From NCBI GenBank assembly GCA_039105265.1, contig JAPFFF010000004.1, forward strand, positions 6,739,501 through 6,803,500: 64,000 nucleotides of DNA, read 5' to 3'. This document shows, piece by piece, positions 39,859-50,936 of the stretch; the first letter of the stretch is position 1, and each line of letters begins with the position of its first letter. The notes beneath the pieces were generated by a model, which did no database searches, was not told where the DNA came from, and worked only from the letters and a program-made list of their open reading frames with translations. This DNA is from Tritrichomonas musculus (taxonomy: Eukaryota > Parabasalia > Tritrichomonadida > Tritrichomonadidae). A program made the translations under genes and the position numbers.

Positions 39859-42800
39859 ATGTCTGCATCATACATTAAAAGTTTTTTAAAATACCATGAA
39901 TTTTTATGCAGCGAAGATGTCAAATTCCCAAAAATTGGATTAAGAGAGGTCTTTCAAGAATATGATTTCTATCATTTCGGGCAGAATCAGACACTTATAC
40001 AAAGTCAATATCCAAATATTTTTCAAAATATTAAAAAATCGAAAATAATAATAATTGATCAAAATGATAAGCTCAATGAAAAAATGGAAACAAAAAATTT
40101 GATTATCGGATTTGAAAAAACATTAATAATTCATGAGTTCTCTCCTGATTCCAAGATTTTTCTTCTGTCTATTTTTTCTATTGATTCCCATATTCCAATA
40201 TGTTATTTATCATGTACAAAAACAATCATTGAGAAAATTACCATAATTCAAAATCCAGAAATTGAATATGATTCAAATTTTGATGAAGAAATTAAAAGTT
40301 TTAACAAAATTTTGAATTATATTAAACCAAAAAATGCAATTTTTCCATACATTGTTTCAAGCATATCAGGATATTTGATTAAAAAAAGTTATTTGAAACT
40401 CAACAAAAAACGTGTTAGGCAATACATTATCGATATGGAAGAATGTCAAATCCCAAGAATCATAAATGAAAAAGAATTTATCGAATTAAGAAATATTGGT
40501 GTTGGTGGCTTTTCAATTTGCACACTGGCTTATCACATTGCTCGAGGCGAATTGCACGTTATTAAAAAGCATACATTAACTGAGGAAAATCCAAAATTGA
40601 CATCACGTGAAAGAGATAATTACCAAAAAATCTGCCATCCATTTATTCCCAAATACTATGGAATGGTCGAAAATACAAAACATATTGTGATTGAATGTAT
40701 AAAAGGACAAACATTATCAAAAATCATTGATATGAAGCTCGAAAATGACGATATAATCAGAACTATTTTTGAACTAATGCTGGTTATATATTATTTTCAC
40801 AAAAAAGAAATGATTTTACGTGATTTAAAGCCAGAAAATATAATGATTGATGAAAACAAAACTGCAATTTTAATTGATTTTGATAGATTGATTGAAAATA
40901 ATGACAATAATAATCAAACATCAGATTTGAATCCAGAATTTTCTCCACCAGAAGTAATAAATGAAGGAAAATATTCTTACAAAAGTGATATTTATTCTTT
41001 TGGAAAGATAATTGAATTCATTAAAGAAAAAACAAAATTTCAATCAAATAAATATCCAATAATTGATGAAATAATTCAGATGTGCACAAATGAAAAGGAT
41101 GAAAATCGTCATTCTATTTCGGAAATTATTAACAAATTTAATCATGAATATCACGCTAAAATCCAAATTGATAATTTGCATGCACATTGTGAAGAGCATT
41201 TCATGCTTTTTCAAAATATTACAGAACTAAGTAAATTAAATCAAAATGATCAAAATGCACAATTTGTATTAGGAATGATTTATTATGAAGGCAAATATGT
41301 GATACAAAACATTGACAAAGCAATTAAATATTTATCTTTTGCTGCAGATCAAAATCATCCGAAAGCTCAATCCGAACTTGGTTTCATTTATTATGAAGGT
41401 GAAAATGTCCAACAAGATATTGACTTAGCAATTCATTATTTTACACTTGCTGCAGATCAAAATCATTCTTATGCGCAGTTCACTTTAGGTGTATTTTATT
41501 TTGAAGGAATATATGTGAAACAGGATATCAATAAGTCAATTCATTATTATTCACTTGCTGCTGATCACAATAATCGAAAAGCACAATTAAATCTAGGTGC
41601 AATTTACGCCGAAGGTAGATTTGTAACTCGTGATATCAACAAAGCAATTCACTATTATTCACTTGCTGCAGATCAAAATGATCCACAAGCCCAATTCAAT
41701 TTAGGTGTCATTTATTATGAGGGAAAAGATGTGGAAGTGAATATCGACAAAGCGATTCATTATCTTTCCCTCGCTGCCAATCAAAATCGTAGAGATGCAC
41801 AATTCAATCTCGGCATGATTTATTATGAAGGAAAATATGTCACTTGCGATATCAACAAAGCAATTGATTATTTTACCTTGTCAGCAGGTCAAAGTTTTCC
41901 ACTAGCACAATTCAAGCTTGGTGTGATTTATTATGAAGGAAAATATACTAAGCAAGATATTAACAAAGCAATTCATTATTTTACCTTGTCAGCAGGTCAA
42001 AATTTTCCATTAGCGCAATTCAATCTCGGTATGATTTATTATAAAGGAAAATATACTGAACAAGATATTAACAAAGCAATTGATTATTTGACCTTTTCAG
42101 CAGATCAAAATTTGCCACAAGCACAGTTTTACCTTGGCTTGATATATTTTGAAGAGAAATATGTCCTTCGTAATATTAACAAAGCAATTCATTATTTCAC
42201 ACTTGCTGCTAGTCAAAATCATCCACAAGCACAATTCAATCTGGGTTTCATTTATTCCGAAAGTCGATATGTTACATGTGACATACTCAAAGCAATTCAT
42301 TTTTATTCACTTGCAGCAAATCAAAATCACCCGCAAGCACTATTCAAACTTGGCATGATCTACTATGAGGGCAAAAAAGTAGAACGAAATATTAATAAAG
42401 CAATTAATTATATTACACTTGCTGCAAAACAAAACGATCCTGGCGCCCAATTCATTCTAGGCACTATATATAGTGATGGTCGATATGTGACACGTGATAT
42501 TGATAAATCAATTCATTATTTTCAACTAGCTGCTGATCAAAACTTCACAAATGCACAATTCAATCTCGGTGTTGTTTATTATGAAGGAAAGTATGTTCAA
42601 CGTGATATCAATAAAGCAATTCATTATTTTTCATTAGCTGCTGACCAAGACATCCCAAATGCGCAATTTAATCTCGGTGTTATTTATGATGAAGGTAAAT
42701 ATGTTGCATGTGATATCAGCAAAGCAATTCATTATTATTCACTCGCTGCAAGTCAAAATTACACAGATGCGCTAATGAATCTTGGTTTCATCTTTATTAA

Positions 42801-44076
42801 TGGCAACAAAAAGACAGTTGATTTTAAAAAAGCTATTCATTATTTTACAAAGGCCGCAAATCAAAACCAACCAAATGCCCAATTTATTCTCGGTTCGATT
42901 TATTATGAAGGAAAATATGCAGTCAGAGATATCAGCAAAGCAATGTATTATTTATCACTTGCAGCAAAAAAAAATTATCCAAATGCCCAATTCAATCTCG
43001 GCATGATTTATTATGAAGGAAAATTTGTTGCACGAGATATTGACAAAGCGATTCATTATTTATCACTTGCTGCAAATAAAAATCATCCACAAGCACAATG
43101 CATACTTGGTTTGATATATTATGAAGGTCGATATCTTCCAAGAAATATTAATAAAGCAATCCAATATTTTTCACTTGCAGCAAGTCAAAATTTGATACAA
43201 GCCCAATTTAATCTTGGAATTATTTATGTCAAAAGTCAATATGTTAAACGTGATATTGATAAAGCATTTCATTATTTCACACTTGCTTCAAATCAAAATG
43301 ATTCAAGAGCGCAGTTTTGTCTTGGACTTCTTTATTTCGAAAGGGAAAAAAGCATTGAAGATATAAAGAAAGGCACATATTACATCATATTATCATCAAA
43401 AAATGGGAATAGATTTGCCAATTTTGCCCATGGTTTTTTGCTTCATGAAGGAAAGTTCATCAAGAGGAACATTCAAGATGCAATTCATTATTATAAAGAG
43501 GCTTCATCATTCAATATTAAATATGCAAAAAATAATTTAGGTATCATATACAAACATGGATGTGAAGGAATAGAAAAAAGAGTGGGGAATGCAATTGTGT
43601 ACTTAGAAGAAGCAATCAACCAGATGAATGATATTCTGTCGATGTACAATCTTGCCCATATTTATATGTATGATGAAACTATCGAAAACAACCTCGACCG
43701 ATCTATTGAATTACTATTAAAATCATATGATTTCATTCATTCAAGGTATTTATTATATTTGGCATTAATCAAAAAATTTGGATTCGATATTACTTCAATC
43801 ATGAAAGATGTTAATAAGATCCTAAAAAAGGAAAAAAAATTTCTATCTGAAAAAATTTGTCAAAAAATCAAAGATATTCAATTATTAGGAAAAAAGTATT
43901 TAGAAAATTTATTCGAATCATATAAAAGCATAGATTTTGTGTATAACATTTATTTTGAACCAGTAAGTTCAACAAGTCTAACGAAAAATAATGAATATAA
44001 CACTTCTCCAAAGTACACAAATGCTAAAAATATTTCATCATTATTTTATGAAGGTTTTGGAATATTGTTAGATTAA
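39859..44076 (+). CDS. Protein kinase fused to ~22 Sel1 repeats, 1405 aa
   Basis: Start: ATG 39859; the open frame begins slightly earlier but without an ATG. An N-terminal region of unknown fold (1-200) leads into a kinase domain (about 205-440): glycine loop IGVGGFS, VIKKH (K236), catalytic loop LRDLKPENIM (D322; the usual HRD His is Leu), metal-binding DFD (D340) in place of DFG, and SPPE in place of APE. About 22 Sel1/TPR-like repeats of 36 residues follow (about 455-1290; consensus AQFNLGVIYYEGKYV..DINKAIHYFSLAADQN), forming a long solenoid for protein binding, then a short unique tail. The fusion is a large, characteristic trichomonad family. The kinase core is probably active despite the HRD and DFG changes, but this is uncertain. 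No signal or TM segment: cytosolic scaffold-kinase. Confidence 0.9.
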   Translation: MSASYIKSFLKYHEFLCSEDVKFPKIGLREVFQEYDFYHFGQNQTLIQSQYPNIFQNIKKSKIIIIDQNDKLNEKMETKNLIIGFEKTLIIHEFSPDSKIFLLSIFSIDSHIPICYLSCTKTIIEKITIIQNPEIEYDSNFDEEIKSFNKILNYIKPKNAIFPYIVSSISGYLIKKSYLKLNKKRVRQYIIDMEECQIPRIINEKEFIELRNIGVGGFSICTLAYHIARGELHVIKKHTLTEENPKLTSRERDNYQKICHPFIPKYYGMVENTKHIVIECIKGQTLSKIIDMKLENDDIIRTIFELMLVIYYFHKKEMILRDLKPENIMIDENKTAILIDFDRLIENNDNNNQTSDLNPEFSPPEVINEGKYSYKSDIYSFGKIIEFIKEKTKFQSNKYPIIDEIIQMCTNEKDENRHSISEIINKFNHEYHAKIQIDNLHAHCEEHFMLFQNITELSKLNQNDQNAQFVLGMIYYEGKYVIQNIDKAIKYLSFAADQNHPKAQSELGFIYYEGENVQQDIDLAIHYFTLAADQNHSYAQFTLGVFYFEGIYVKQDINKSIHYYSLAADHNNRKAQLNLGAIYAEGRFVTRDINKAIHYYSLAADQNDPQAQFNLGVIYYEGKDVEVNIDKAIHYLSLAANQNRRDAQFNLGMIYYEGKYVTCDINKAIDYFTLSAGQSFPLAQFKLGVIYYEGKYTKQDINKAIHYFTLSAGQNFPLAQFNLGMIYYKGKYTEQDINKAIDYLTFSADQNLPQAQFYLGLIYFEEKYVLRNINKAIHYFTLAASQNHPQAQFNLGFIYSESRYVTCDILKAIHFYSLAANQNHPQALFKLGMIYYEGKKVERNINKAINYITLAAKQNDPGAQFILGTIYSDGRYVTRDIDKSIHYFQLAADQNFTNAQFNLGVVYYEGKYVQRDINKAIHYFSLAADQDIPNAQFNLGVIYDEGKYVACDISKAIHYYSLAASQNYTDALMNLGFIFINGNKKTVDFKKAIHYFTKAANQNQPNAQFILGSIYYEGKYAVRDISKAMYYLSLAAKKNYPNAQFNLGMIYYEGKFVARDIDKAIHYLSLAANKNHPQAQCILGLIYYEGRYLPRNINKAIQYFSLAASQNLIQAQFNLGIIYVKSQYVKRDIDKAFHYFTLASNQNDSRAQFCLGLLYFEREKSIEDIKKGTYYIILSSKNGNRFANFAHGFLLHEGKFIKRNIQDAIHYYKEASSFNIKYAKNNLGIIYKHGCEGIEKRVGNAIVYLEEAINQMNDILSMYNLAHIYMYDETIENNLDRSIELLLKSYDFIHSRYLLYLALIKKFGFDITSIMKDVNKILKKEKKFLSEKICQKIKDIQLLGKKYLENLFESYKSIDFVYNIYFEPVSSTSLTKNNEYNTSPKYTNAKNISSLFYEGFGILLD

Positions 44077-44498
44077 TAAATTAATAATGAATGTATTTTT
44101 ATTGTTTTTTAGTATCATTTCCCTATAAGCGATGATAAATATATTATGAATTTGATTCCAGTAAAGAAAATCAATAATGTTTTTTTTTAATTATATAGTT
44201 AATATACTGATGAAATTTTTTTTATTTGTAGAAAAGCAAACAATTCTAGTATGTAGAAAGATTAAAAAAGTATCAATTCTGATATCTATTATCAAAATAA
44301 CATACCTAATTATTTTCTGCCTTTTTATTCATTGTTATTATTCTTTCAACATACTTGATTATCATCATCCTGCCATTAAGTAAAAAAAAAAAAAATAGAA
44401 AGTCATTTTTTTGAAATCTTTGCTCGCCTAAAAAAGATATATATATAGAAATAATTCAAAATAAATTAAAATTTATTAAGTCTTTTGCTTTAAAAAAA
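44077..44498. other. Intergenic between convergent genes
   Basis: The kinase gene (plus) and a BspA gene (minus) converge here. AT-rich with a 13-A run near 44383; no other feature. Confidence 0.4.
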
Positions 44499-47400
44499 TT
44501 AGCAAATGTTGCAAGATTTAGTATTTACCTGGCATGAGCAATACTTCAAAGCTTCTGGATGGACTAATGTTGAGAAAGGAATTGATAACTGCTTCAATGA
44601 AGAGCATTCATAGAAAGCATATCTATCAATAAATCTGACAGAAAATGGAATTTCAACATTTACCAAAGAGGTGCATGAAGCGAATGTCCCACTCTCAATT
44701 GTTTTCACTGAAAAAGGAATCTTTACTTCTGTCAATGATGTGCACCTTTCAAAAGCACCTCCTCCAATTATGTGTACTGAAGATGGAATTGATATTTCTT
44801 TTAATGCAGTGCATTCATTGAATGTGCAATCACCAATTTCAGTTACATTAGAATGAATATATACATGTTCCAATGCTGAACATCGTTCAAAGAGATAGTT
44901 ATTAATTTTAGACACTAAAGGAGGAATAGTGAATTCAGTCAATGAAGTACATTCTTCGAAAGCACTATGACCAATTTTTTCTACAGATGAAGGAATTTTT
45001 AATTGTGACAAGGAACTACAATTATAAAATGCATTTTCTCCAATTTCAATGACAGATGAAGGAATTGTAATTGACTTTAATGAAGAACATCTCACTAAAA
45101 AACCATTTGGAATTTTTACCAAATTTGGAGGAAGATTTACTTGTGATAATGAGATGCAACTATCGAAAATACATTCACCAAATAAGGTTATTGAAGAAGG
45201 AATTGTTACCTCTTTTAATGATTTACACTCACAAAAAGCTTCATTGCCAATCGCAGTGACGGATGAAGGAATGTCTATATGTGTAAGTGCAGTACATCTA
45301 GAGAATGCATTCCATCCAATTTTTATTACAGAAGGAGGAATTATAACTCGTGCTAACGAAGAACATTCATTAAATGCACTACCTCCAATAGCAGTTGCAG
45401 ACGAAGGTATTTCAATCTGTGTTAATGATTTACAACCTTCAAAATGACTTTCTCCTTGAAAAGTGGCTGAAGAAGGAATTGTAATTTCTTTCAATGATGT
45501 GCATTCTTTGAAAGCAAAACCTCCAATTGATGTTACTGATGAAGGAATTGTTATATCAGTTAATGAAGTGCACTTTTCAAAGGTATTAAAAAGAATTTTT
45601 GTAATTGAAGGCGGAATTACTATTTTGGTCAATTTGGAACATCCACTAAATGCATGATCACCTATTTCGGTAACAGAAAAAGGAATTGGGAATTCAGGTA
45701 ATGATGCACATTCATTGAAAGCATAGCTTTCAATTGATGTCAATAAAGGAGGAATTGTTATTTGTGTCAATGAAGAGCATCCATTAAAAGTTTTTTTTGC
45801 AATTGAAGTAAAAGAAGATGGAATTGTCACTTTAATCAACGATTTGCACTCAGTGAAAACGCCTTCACCCATTGAGGTTACAGATGAAGGAACAAACATT
45901 TCAGTCAGTAAAATGCATCCTTTAAAGGCATATGATCCTATTTCAGTTACATTTGGAGGAATTATAATGTGCAATAAACTTTTATTAGAATTGAAAGCAT
46001 ATTTACCAATTGATATCAAAGATGTTGGAAGAATTATTTCAGCCAGATTTGAACATTCATTAAAAGCATGATCCCCAATGGTTGTTACAGATGACGGAAT
46101 ATCAATTCTTCTCAATGAACTACAATTATAAAAAGCATGTTCTCCAATTGAAGATAAAGAAGGAGGAAGAGAGACATGTGTCAATTCAGTACAACTTCTA
46201 AAAGATGATAACCCAACAGACGTAATAGATGGAGGAATCGCAATTTTTTTTAAATTTTTATTTCCTTTAAAGCAATCATCATCAATACTTGTTTTTTCAG
46301 ACAACAAATAATAAAGAACTTCAATTTCATTCGTATTAGCAGCATCACGCAATGAAATATTTTGGGACAATTTTTCTTTAATATATTCATCATTCATTTT
46401 CAAGATTAAATTTACAAGTTCATCATAGTGATTGCTGCATAAGTAGTAGAACTCACTGCCACGTTTAAATTCACATGGGAAAAAATTGTAATTATGATAT
46501 TTCATAATACTTGAAAAAATGTCTTCTTCTTTCTCCTCGTTTTTGTAACTTTGATTTACCAAGTTGTCTTCAATGTATTGAGCGAAGTCATTGTGGTGAC
46601 ATTTGATTGCCTCAATAAAACATGACAAAAAACTAAAATCAGGCGATTCAACTTTATATGACTCAAGGAGATGAAAAAGTTCGGCATTCTTTGAATGAAT
46701 TGCATAGAGCCATGATGATCGACTTATCAAAGCATTGTTCATTCTTAGGTATTGAAAAATTTGAATAGCACCATAGAAAATTGAATACTCAATCAATGTC
46801 GGATCGTTCTCAATCAAAAATGAATTGGTCTCAAAAATAGATGGAACAATTTTACTCGTTAAAGGCAAATTTGCTCGATTTACATATGAAACAAATTCTT
46901 CAACCATGTCTTCTCTTATCAACGAACATATATATGAGTCATTCTCTCCAAGATGTCGCTTTTCATCAAATGAGTCAAAAATTTGAGAATTTTTTGTGAG
47001 AAGCTCATCCTCAATTTCTTTCATTTGATCTTCAGTTATGAATTTTTTCACCTCTGGATAGAAAAAGTGAGAATAATGGTTGCCATTTTTTTCTACGGTT
47101 TGTAAAATTTGTTGTGAAATAATATCATCAACTAAAATTGTTTGGTTTTCAAAAAGATAAAGAAGAATTAGTTTGTTGCTCTTAAAAATATTGTAAATAT
47201 CTATATTTGATAAGGTTTGTTTGGTTTTTTCTTGATAATATTGTAAAATGCGGAAAATTGTCTTGAAAATTGATTTGTTTCGGCAATAATTGTTTGAAAT
47301 ATTGATAATTAATTGAAATAAATGTTCAAGTTTTGCTCGATCATCTTCTTTTTGCTGATTATTTATAATATCAATAAAACTTTGAAAATCAGTCTCGCTT

Positions 47401-47603
47401 GCTTCTGAATCCTCTAAAATATTTAAGAGGCTTTTATAAATTTCTTTTTTTTTAGTAATGTTTTTTTGAATTTCTTGTTGATAATAAATTGATTGATCTT
47501 TTTGATTGGTGACGTCAACGCATTCTGGTGAAACATCAGGTACTAGGGTAGTTTTTGTGTCTTCTTTGTTTTTGGGTAGCGAATCAAAGCTTGAAATAGA
47601 CAT
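44499..47603 (-). CDS. Intact BspA-type leucine-rich-repeat protein with ankyrin-like N-terminal half, 1034 aa
   Basis: After a Ser/Thr-rich start and helical region, residues about 215-430 match the ankyrin-like domain (DUF3447 type) of trichomonads: GENDSYICSLIREDMVEEFV, PTLIEYSIFYGAIQIFQYLR, WLYAIHSKNAELFHLL, EAIKCHHNDFAQYI. From about 445 to 1015 run about 24 BspA/LRR_5 repeats of 23 residues (consensus IxIPSSVTxIGxxAFxxCxSLxx). The C-terminus KYCSCQVNTKSCNIC ends in CNIC, a possible CaaX prenylation box. There is no signal peptide or TM helix, so this member is probably cytosolic or lipid-anchored on the inner membrane face rather than a surface adhesin. Two decayed relatives lie at 48150-50647 and 53143-55637. 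A ~40-nt homopolymer is 37 bp upstream. Confidence 0.92.
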   Translation of the reverse strand: MSISSFDSLPKNKEDTKTTLVPDVSPECVDVTNQKDQSIYYQQEIQKNITKKKEIYKSLLNILEDSEASETDFQSFIDIINNQQKEDDRAKLEHLFQLIINISNNYCRNKSIFKTIFRILQYYQEKTKQTLSNIDIYNIFKSNKLILLYLFENQTILVDDIISQQILQTVEKNGNHYSHFFYPEVKKFITEDQMKEIEDELLTKNSQIFDSFDEKRHLGENDSYICSLIREDMVEEFVSYVNRANLPLTSKIVPSIFETNSFLIENDPTLIEYSIFYGAIQIFQYLRMNNALISRSSWLYAIHSKNAELFHLLESYKVESPDFSFLSCFIEAIKCHHNDFAQYIEDNLVNQSYKNEEKEEDIFSSIMKYHNYNFFPCEFKRGSEFYYLCSNHYDELVNLILKMNDEYIKEKLSQNISLRDAANTNEIEVLYYLLSEKTSIDDDCFKGNKNLKKIAIPPSITSVGLSSFRSCTELTHVSLPPSLSSIGEHAFYNCSSLRRIDIPSSVTTIGDHAFNECSNLAEIILPTSLISIGKYAFNSNKSLLHIIIPPNVTEIGSYAFKGCILLTEMFVPSSVTSMGEGVFTECKSLIKVTIPSSFTSIAKKTFNGCSSLTQITIPPLLTSIESYAFNECASLPEFPIPFSVTEIGDHAFSGCSKLTKIVIPPSITKILFNTFEKCTSLTDITIPSSVTSIGGFAFKECTSLKEITIPSSATFQGESHFEGCKSLTQIEIPSSATAIGGSAFNECSSLARVIIPPSVIKIGWNAFSRCTALTHIDIPSSVTAIGNEAFCECKSLKEVTIPSSITLFGECIFDSCISLSQVNLPPNLVKIPNGFLVRCSSLKSITIPSSVIEIGENAFYNCSSLSQLKIPSSVEKIGHSAFEECTSLTEFTIPPLVSKINNYLFERCSALEHVYIHSNVTEIGDCTFNECTALKEISIPSSVHIIGGGAFERCTSLTEVKIPFSVKTIESGTFASCTSLVNVEIPFSVRFIDRYAFYECSSLKQLSIPFSTLVHPEALKYCSCQVNTKSCNIC

Positions 47604-47634
47604 ATTAAAAAATAATATATTTTAATTTGACAAT

Positions 47635-47680
<46 letters not shown>

Positions 47681-48149
47681 TGAGATCTTTAAGAAAAATT
47701 TCAGAAACATAGCTTAAATCGTTAGGTCAAAATTATTAATTACTGGGCTGAATGATGTATAAAACAACAAAAATCATTAAATAATGCAATCATAAAATTG
47801 TAGATGCAAAAACAAATATTATCATTAGCGCTTTTTATAGCTTCAATCAAAAAAAATATTCTTTATAATTCAAATTGCTTTTATGATCGAGGTAGATTGC
47901 TTTAATAAAGCTCATAGTAATTATATTTTCAATCAGATTAAAATATTTTATTGTTCTATTTTATATGTCACAATCACATCAAATGTTTTAGTCTAAACTA
48001 GTTTTCATGTGATAACTGGAATGATTTTTATATTCTATGATAAATAAAAATTATATTTTCATATCTGTGACTGATACTTTTCTCTTTTTTTATTAATGTT
48101 TGTGAGTATAAATGGTCATATAATATTTTACATTTCGGAAAAACAAAAA
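47604..48149. other. Divergent intergenic region with ~40-nt T tract
   Basis: Contains an uninterrupted T run (47640-47679; poly-A on the strand of the BspA gene it precedes) and otherwise AT-rich spacer. The 48 kb BspA relative starts at ATG 48150 after an earlier spurious in-frame ATG at 48096. Confidence 0.4.
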
Positions 48150-50645
48150 ATGATAAAAATTCAAAAATATATCGAAGAAAAAAAGAAAATTTATGATTTC
48201 CTTCTTAATTTTTTAGAGATATCAGACAAGAATCACTTTTATAAATTTAACAAGTTTCATGACAACAAAAAATTATTTAGCGAATCACAATGATTTTCTC
48301 CATATTCTCCGAATGATAACAAAAATAGCAGACAATCATCATCGTAATGATCTTTTTTTCAAGAAAATTGAGCAAATATATGTCTTTTTAAAAGAAAACA
48401 TCAAACAAATTCTATCAAATACTGAAATTTTTGATATAATTAAAAACAATAAAAAGATTCTTCTTTATTTTCTCCAAAACGATATATTAATTCTTAATAA
48501 AGAAATATGTGATGAAATAATTATCAAATGTGATAATAATGGTTTGCAATACAGCCACTTTTTCATCAAAGAAATTAAACAAAAATTCAGACAATTTATC
48601 ACAAAATATGAAATCGAAGATATCGAGGAAGAATTCCTCAGAAAATATCTTGACATTTTAGATGGAAATTTTGATTCAAAAATTTTGAAAGGCGAAAATG
48701 ACAGTTACCTTTGTTCACTAATACGAGACGATTTAATTGAAGATTTTATTACATATGTTAATCGTACCAATCTTTCACTTTCCGAAACATTTATCAAAAA
48801 GTCGTTTTTTGAGACGAATTCTTTTTTGTTAGAAAAAGATTCAATTTCTTTGATTGAATATTCTGCCTTTTTCGGTTCTATTCAAATTTATCGATTCTTG
48901 AAAATGAACAAAGTAGAATTGACTCCTTCATTGTGGCTTTATTCGATTCACGGAGGCAATGCTGACTTGATTCATGATCTTGAAGAAAGCAAAGTTAATG
49001 AGCCTAATTCTGATTTTTACATTGAGTGCTTTATTGAGTCAATTAAATGCCATCATAATGAATTCGCTGCCTACTTTGAGAACAACTTTTTAAGTCAAGA
49101 AGATATGAAAAATTCTGATATAATTTACAGCATCTTTCATTATTACAATTATTCTTATTTTCCTTCTGATTTTGATATTGATAATTGTGATATCTTTACA
49201 AACTTGTGCTATCATAATTACGATGACATTGTTAATTCTTTGCTTGAAAAGAAAGGTGAAAACATCATCAAAGGATTGATTATCAGTTTATTTTTTTTAT
49301 AACATTTTATTACAAACTTGTGCTATCATAATTACGATGACATTGTTAATTCTTTGCTTGAAAAGAAAGGTGAAAACATCATCAAAGGATTGATTATCAG
49401 TTTATTTTTTTTATAACATTTTATTATTTTTATTTTTTTATGGAATTTTTTTATTTTAATATTTTAATAAAGATAAAGAATCATTTGAATCCGACATCAA
49501 TTGTGCTTGCAATTACAACAAAGTTGATATTATTTATCATTTATTATCAAAACAAGAAGGAATTGAAAACTATGATTTTTACAGTAACATGAAATTGAAG
49601 GTAGTTGCAATTCCACCAAATATAAACTCAATTGGTGACAGTTCTTTTCAATGGTGTTCATCATTGGTTCAAGTTTCACTTCCAACTTCAGTTACAATGA
49701 TATGTTCATGTGCATTTCTTGGATGTTCTTCGCTTGAGAGAATTGAGATTCCACGTTTTGTTCGATTGATTGGCAGGGATGCATTCAAAGGATGTTCGTC
49801 ACAGAGAAGGATTGAGATTCCATCTTCAGTTGAATCGATTGGATACAATGCATTTAAAGATTGCACGTTATTGGAACATGTGACACTTTTAACGAAAAAT
49901 ATAAAGTGCAATAGGCTGAGTACATTTGAAAAATGTGCTTCATTGAAGCAAATAACAATTCCTTCTTCGGTTACTATAATTCATGACAATGCATTCAAAG
50001 GCTGTTGCACATTAAGAGTTGTTATTCCTTCTTCCGTGGAAAAGTTTGGAAGAGATATTTTTAATGGAGTTGTCTCTCTTGAAATTTCTGGAACAATAAA
50101 AGAAATTCCAGATTCAATGTTCTTTAATCATCTTGATTTGAAAGAAATATTTCTTTCTAATTCTTTATGTTTGAGGGCAATTTTTTCCAAAGCCTTTTAT
50201 ACTTGTAACAATTTGACTCATATAACATTTCCTTCTTCTTTGAAATTGATTTATGGTTGTGCTTTTATGTAATGCAAATCATTGGTTGAAATATCAATTC
50301 CTCCTTCTGTAACATGTATCGAAAGCCATGCTTTCATGAAATGTACTTCATTGCGACAAGTCACATTTGAAAATCCTTCTTCAATATTATCAATTAAATC
50401 ATGTACTGTCGCTAAATGCTCTGCATTATGTCAGATTAAAATTCCTCCTTCTGTGAAAAATATTGATGAAAACGCTTTCGAGAACTGCACTTCTCTTTCT
50501 GATGTTTATTTGCCTTCTGAGCTAGAATTTATAGAATCAGAAGCTTTTAGTCAATGTGATAACTTGAAAGAGGCGACAGTTCCTAATAACACTGTTGTTA
50601 TTCGCGATAATGCTTTCCCTGCTAGCACAGAACTTTTGGTCATCT

Positions 50646-50647
<2 letters not shown>
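48150..50647 (+). pseudogene. Decayed BspA/ankyrin-like gene, plus strand
   Basis: The reading starts MIKIQKYIEEKKKIYDFLLN, shifts frame near 48255-48290, then stays open to 49302 across the whole ankyrin-like domain (GENDSYLCSLIRDDLIEDFI, SLIEYSAFFGSIQIYRFLK, WLYSIHGGNADLIHDL, ESIKCHHNEFAAYFE). It stops after IVNSLLEKKGENIIKG, at an ankyrin-repeat boundary. A 114-bp tandem duplication and T-rich filler follow. Coding resumes near 49470 (SFESDINCACNYNKVDIIYH) into about 14 BspA repeats, with one in-frame stop at 50270-50272 (YGCAFM*CKSLVEISIPPS). It is a close relative of the intact 44499-47603 gene. The breaks make it dead unless the spacer is removed from the RNA. Confidence 0.85.
49197..49424. 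repeat. Perfect 114-bp tandem duplication
   Basis: 49197-49310 and 49311-49424 are identical as read. The unit holds the last ankyrin-coding codons, the stop and the start of the T-rich filler. Identity implies a very recent event. Confidence 0.85.
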
Positions 50648-50677
<30 letters not shown>

Positions 50678-50936
50678 TATTCAAACTTTTAAATAAAATT
50701 AATTCATTATTTCTACATTTTTTATTATTGTTAATCTAAATACCATTATTTTCGCCATTTTAACAGAATCTAACGCAGAATACAATTATGAAAATTTTAT
50801 TAAGACCTTAAATGAAACAAGATATATTAATTGAAAAGGTAGTCTTATTAAAATGTTTTTAAACATCTATTGCTTTTATTTAATTAAAATTTATAAAATA
50901 TTAAATATTTAATAAATATAATAATGAAGGCAAATA
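50648..50936. other. Intergenic with ~25-nt A tract
   Basis: An A run lies at about 50653-50677 directly after the stop of the preceding BspA relative; otherwise AT-rich spacer to the 3' end of the Myb gene. Confidence 0.35.

Noticed and set aside
39847-39859. TTG at 39847 as start of the kinase-Sel1 protein
   Set aside because: An in-frame ATG follows twelve bases later; TTG initiation is not expected.
45049-46071. Plus-strand frames opposite the BspA gene (EEGIVTSFNDLHS-type repeats)
   Set aside because: Antisense shadows produced by the 69-bp LRR period of the real gene.
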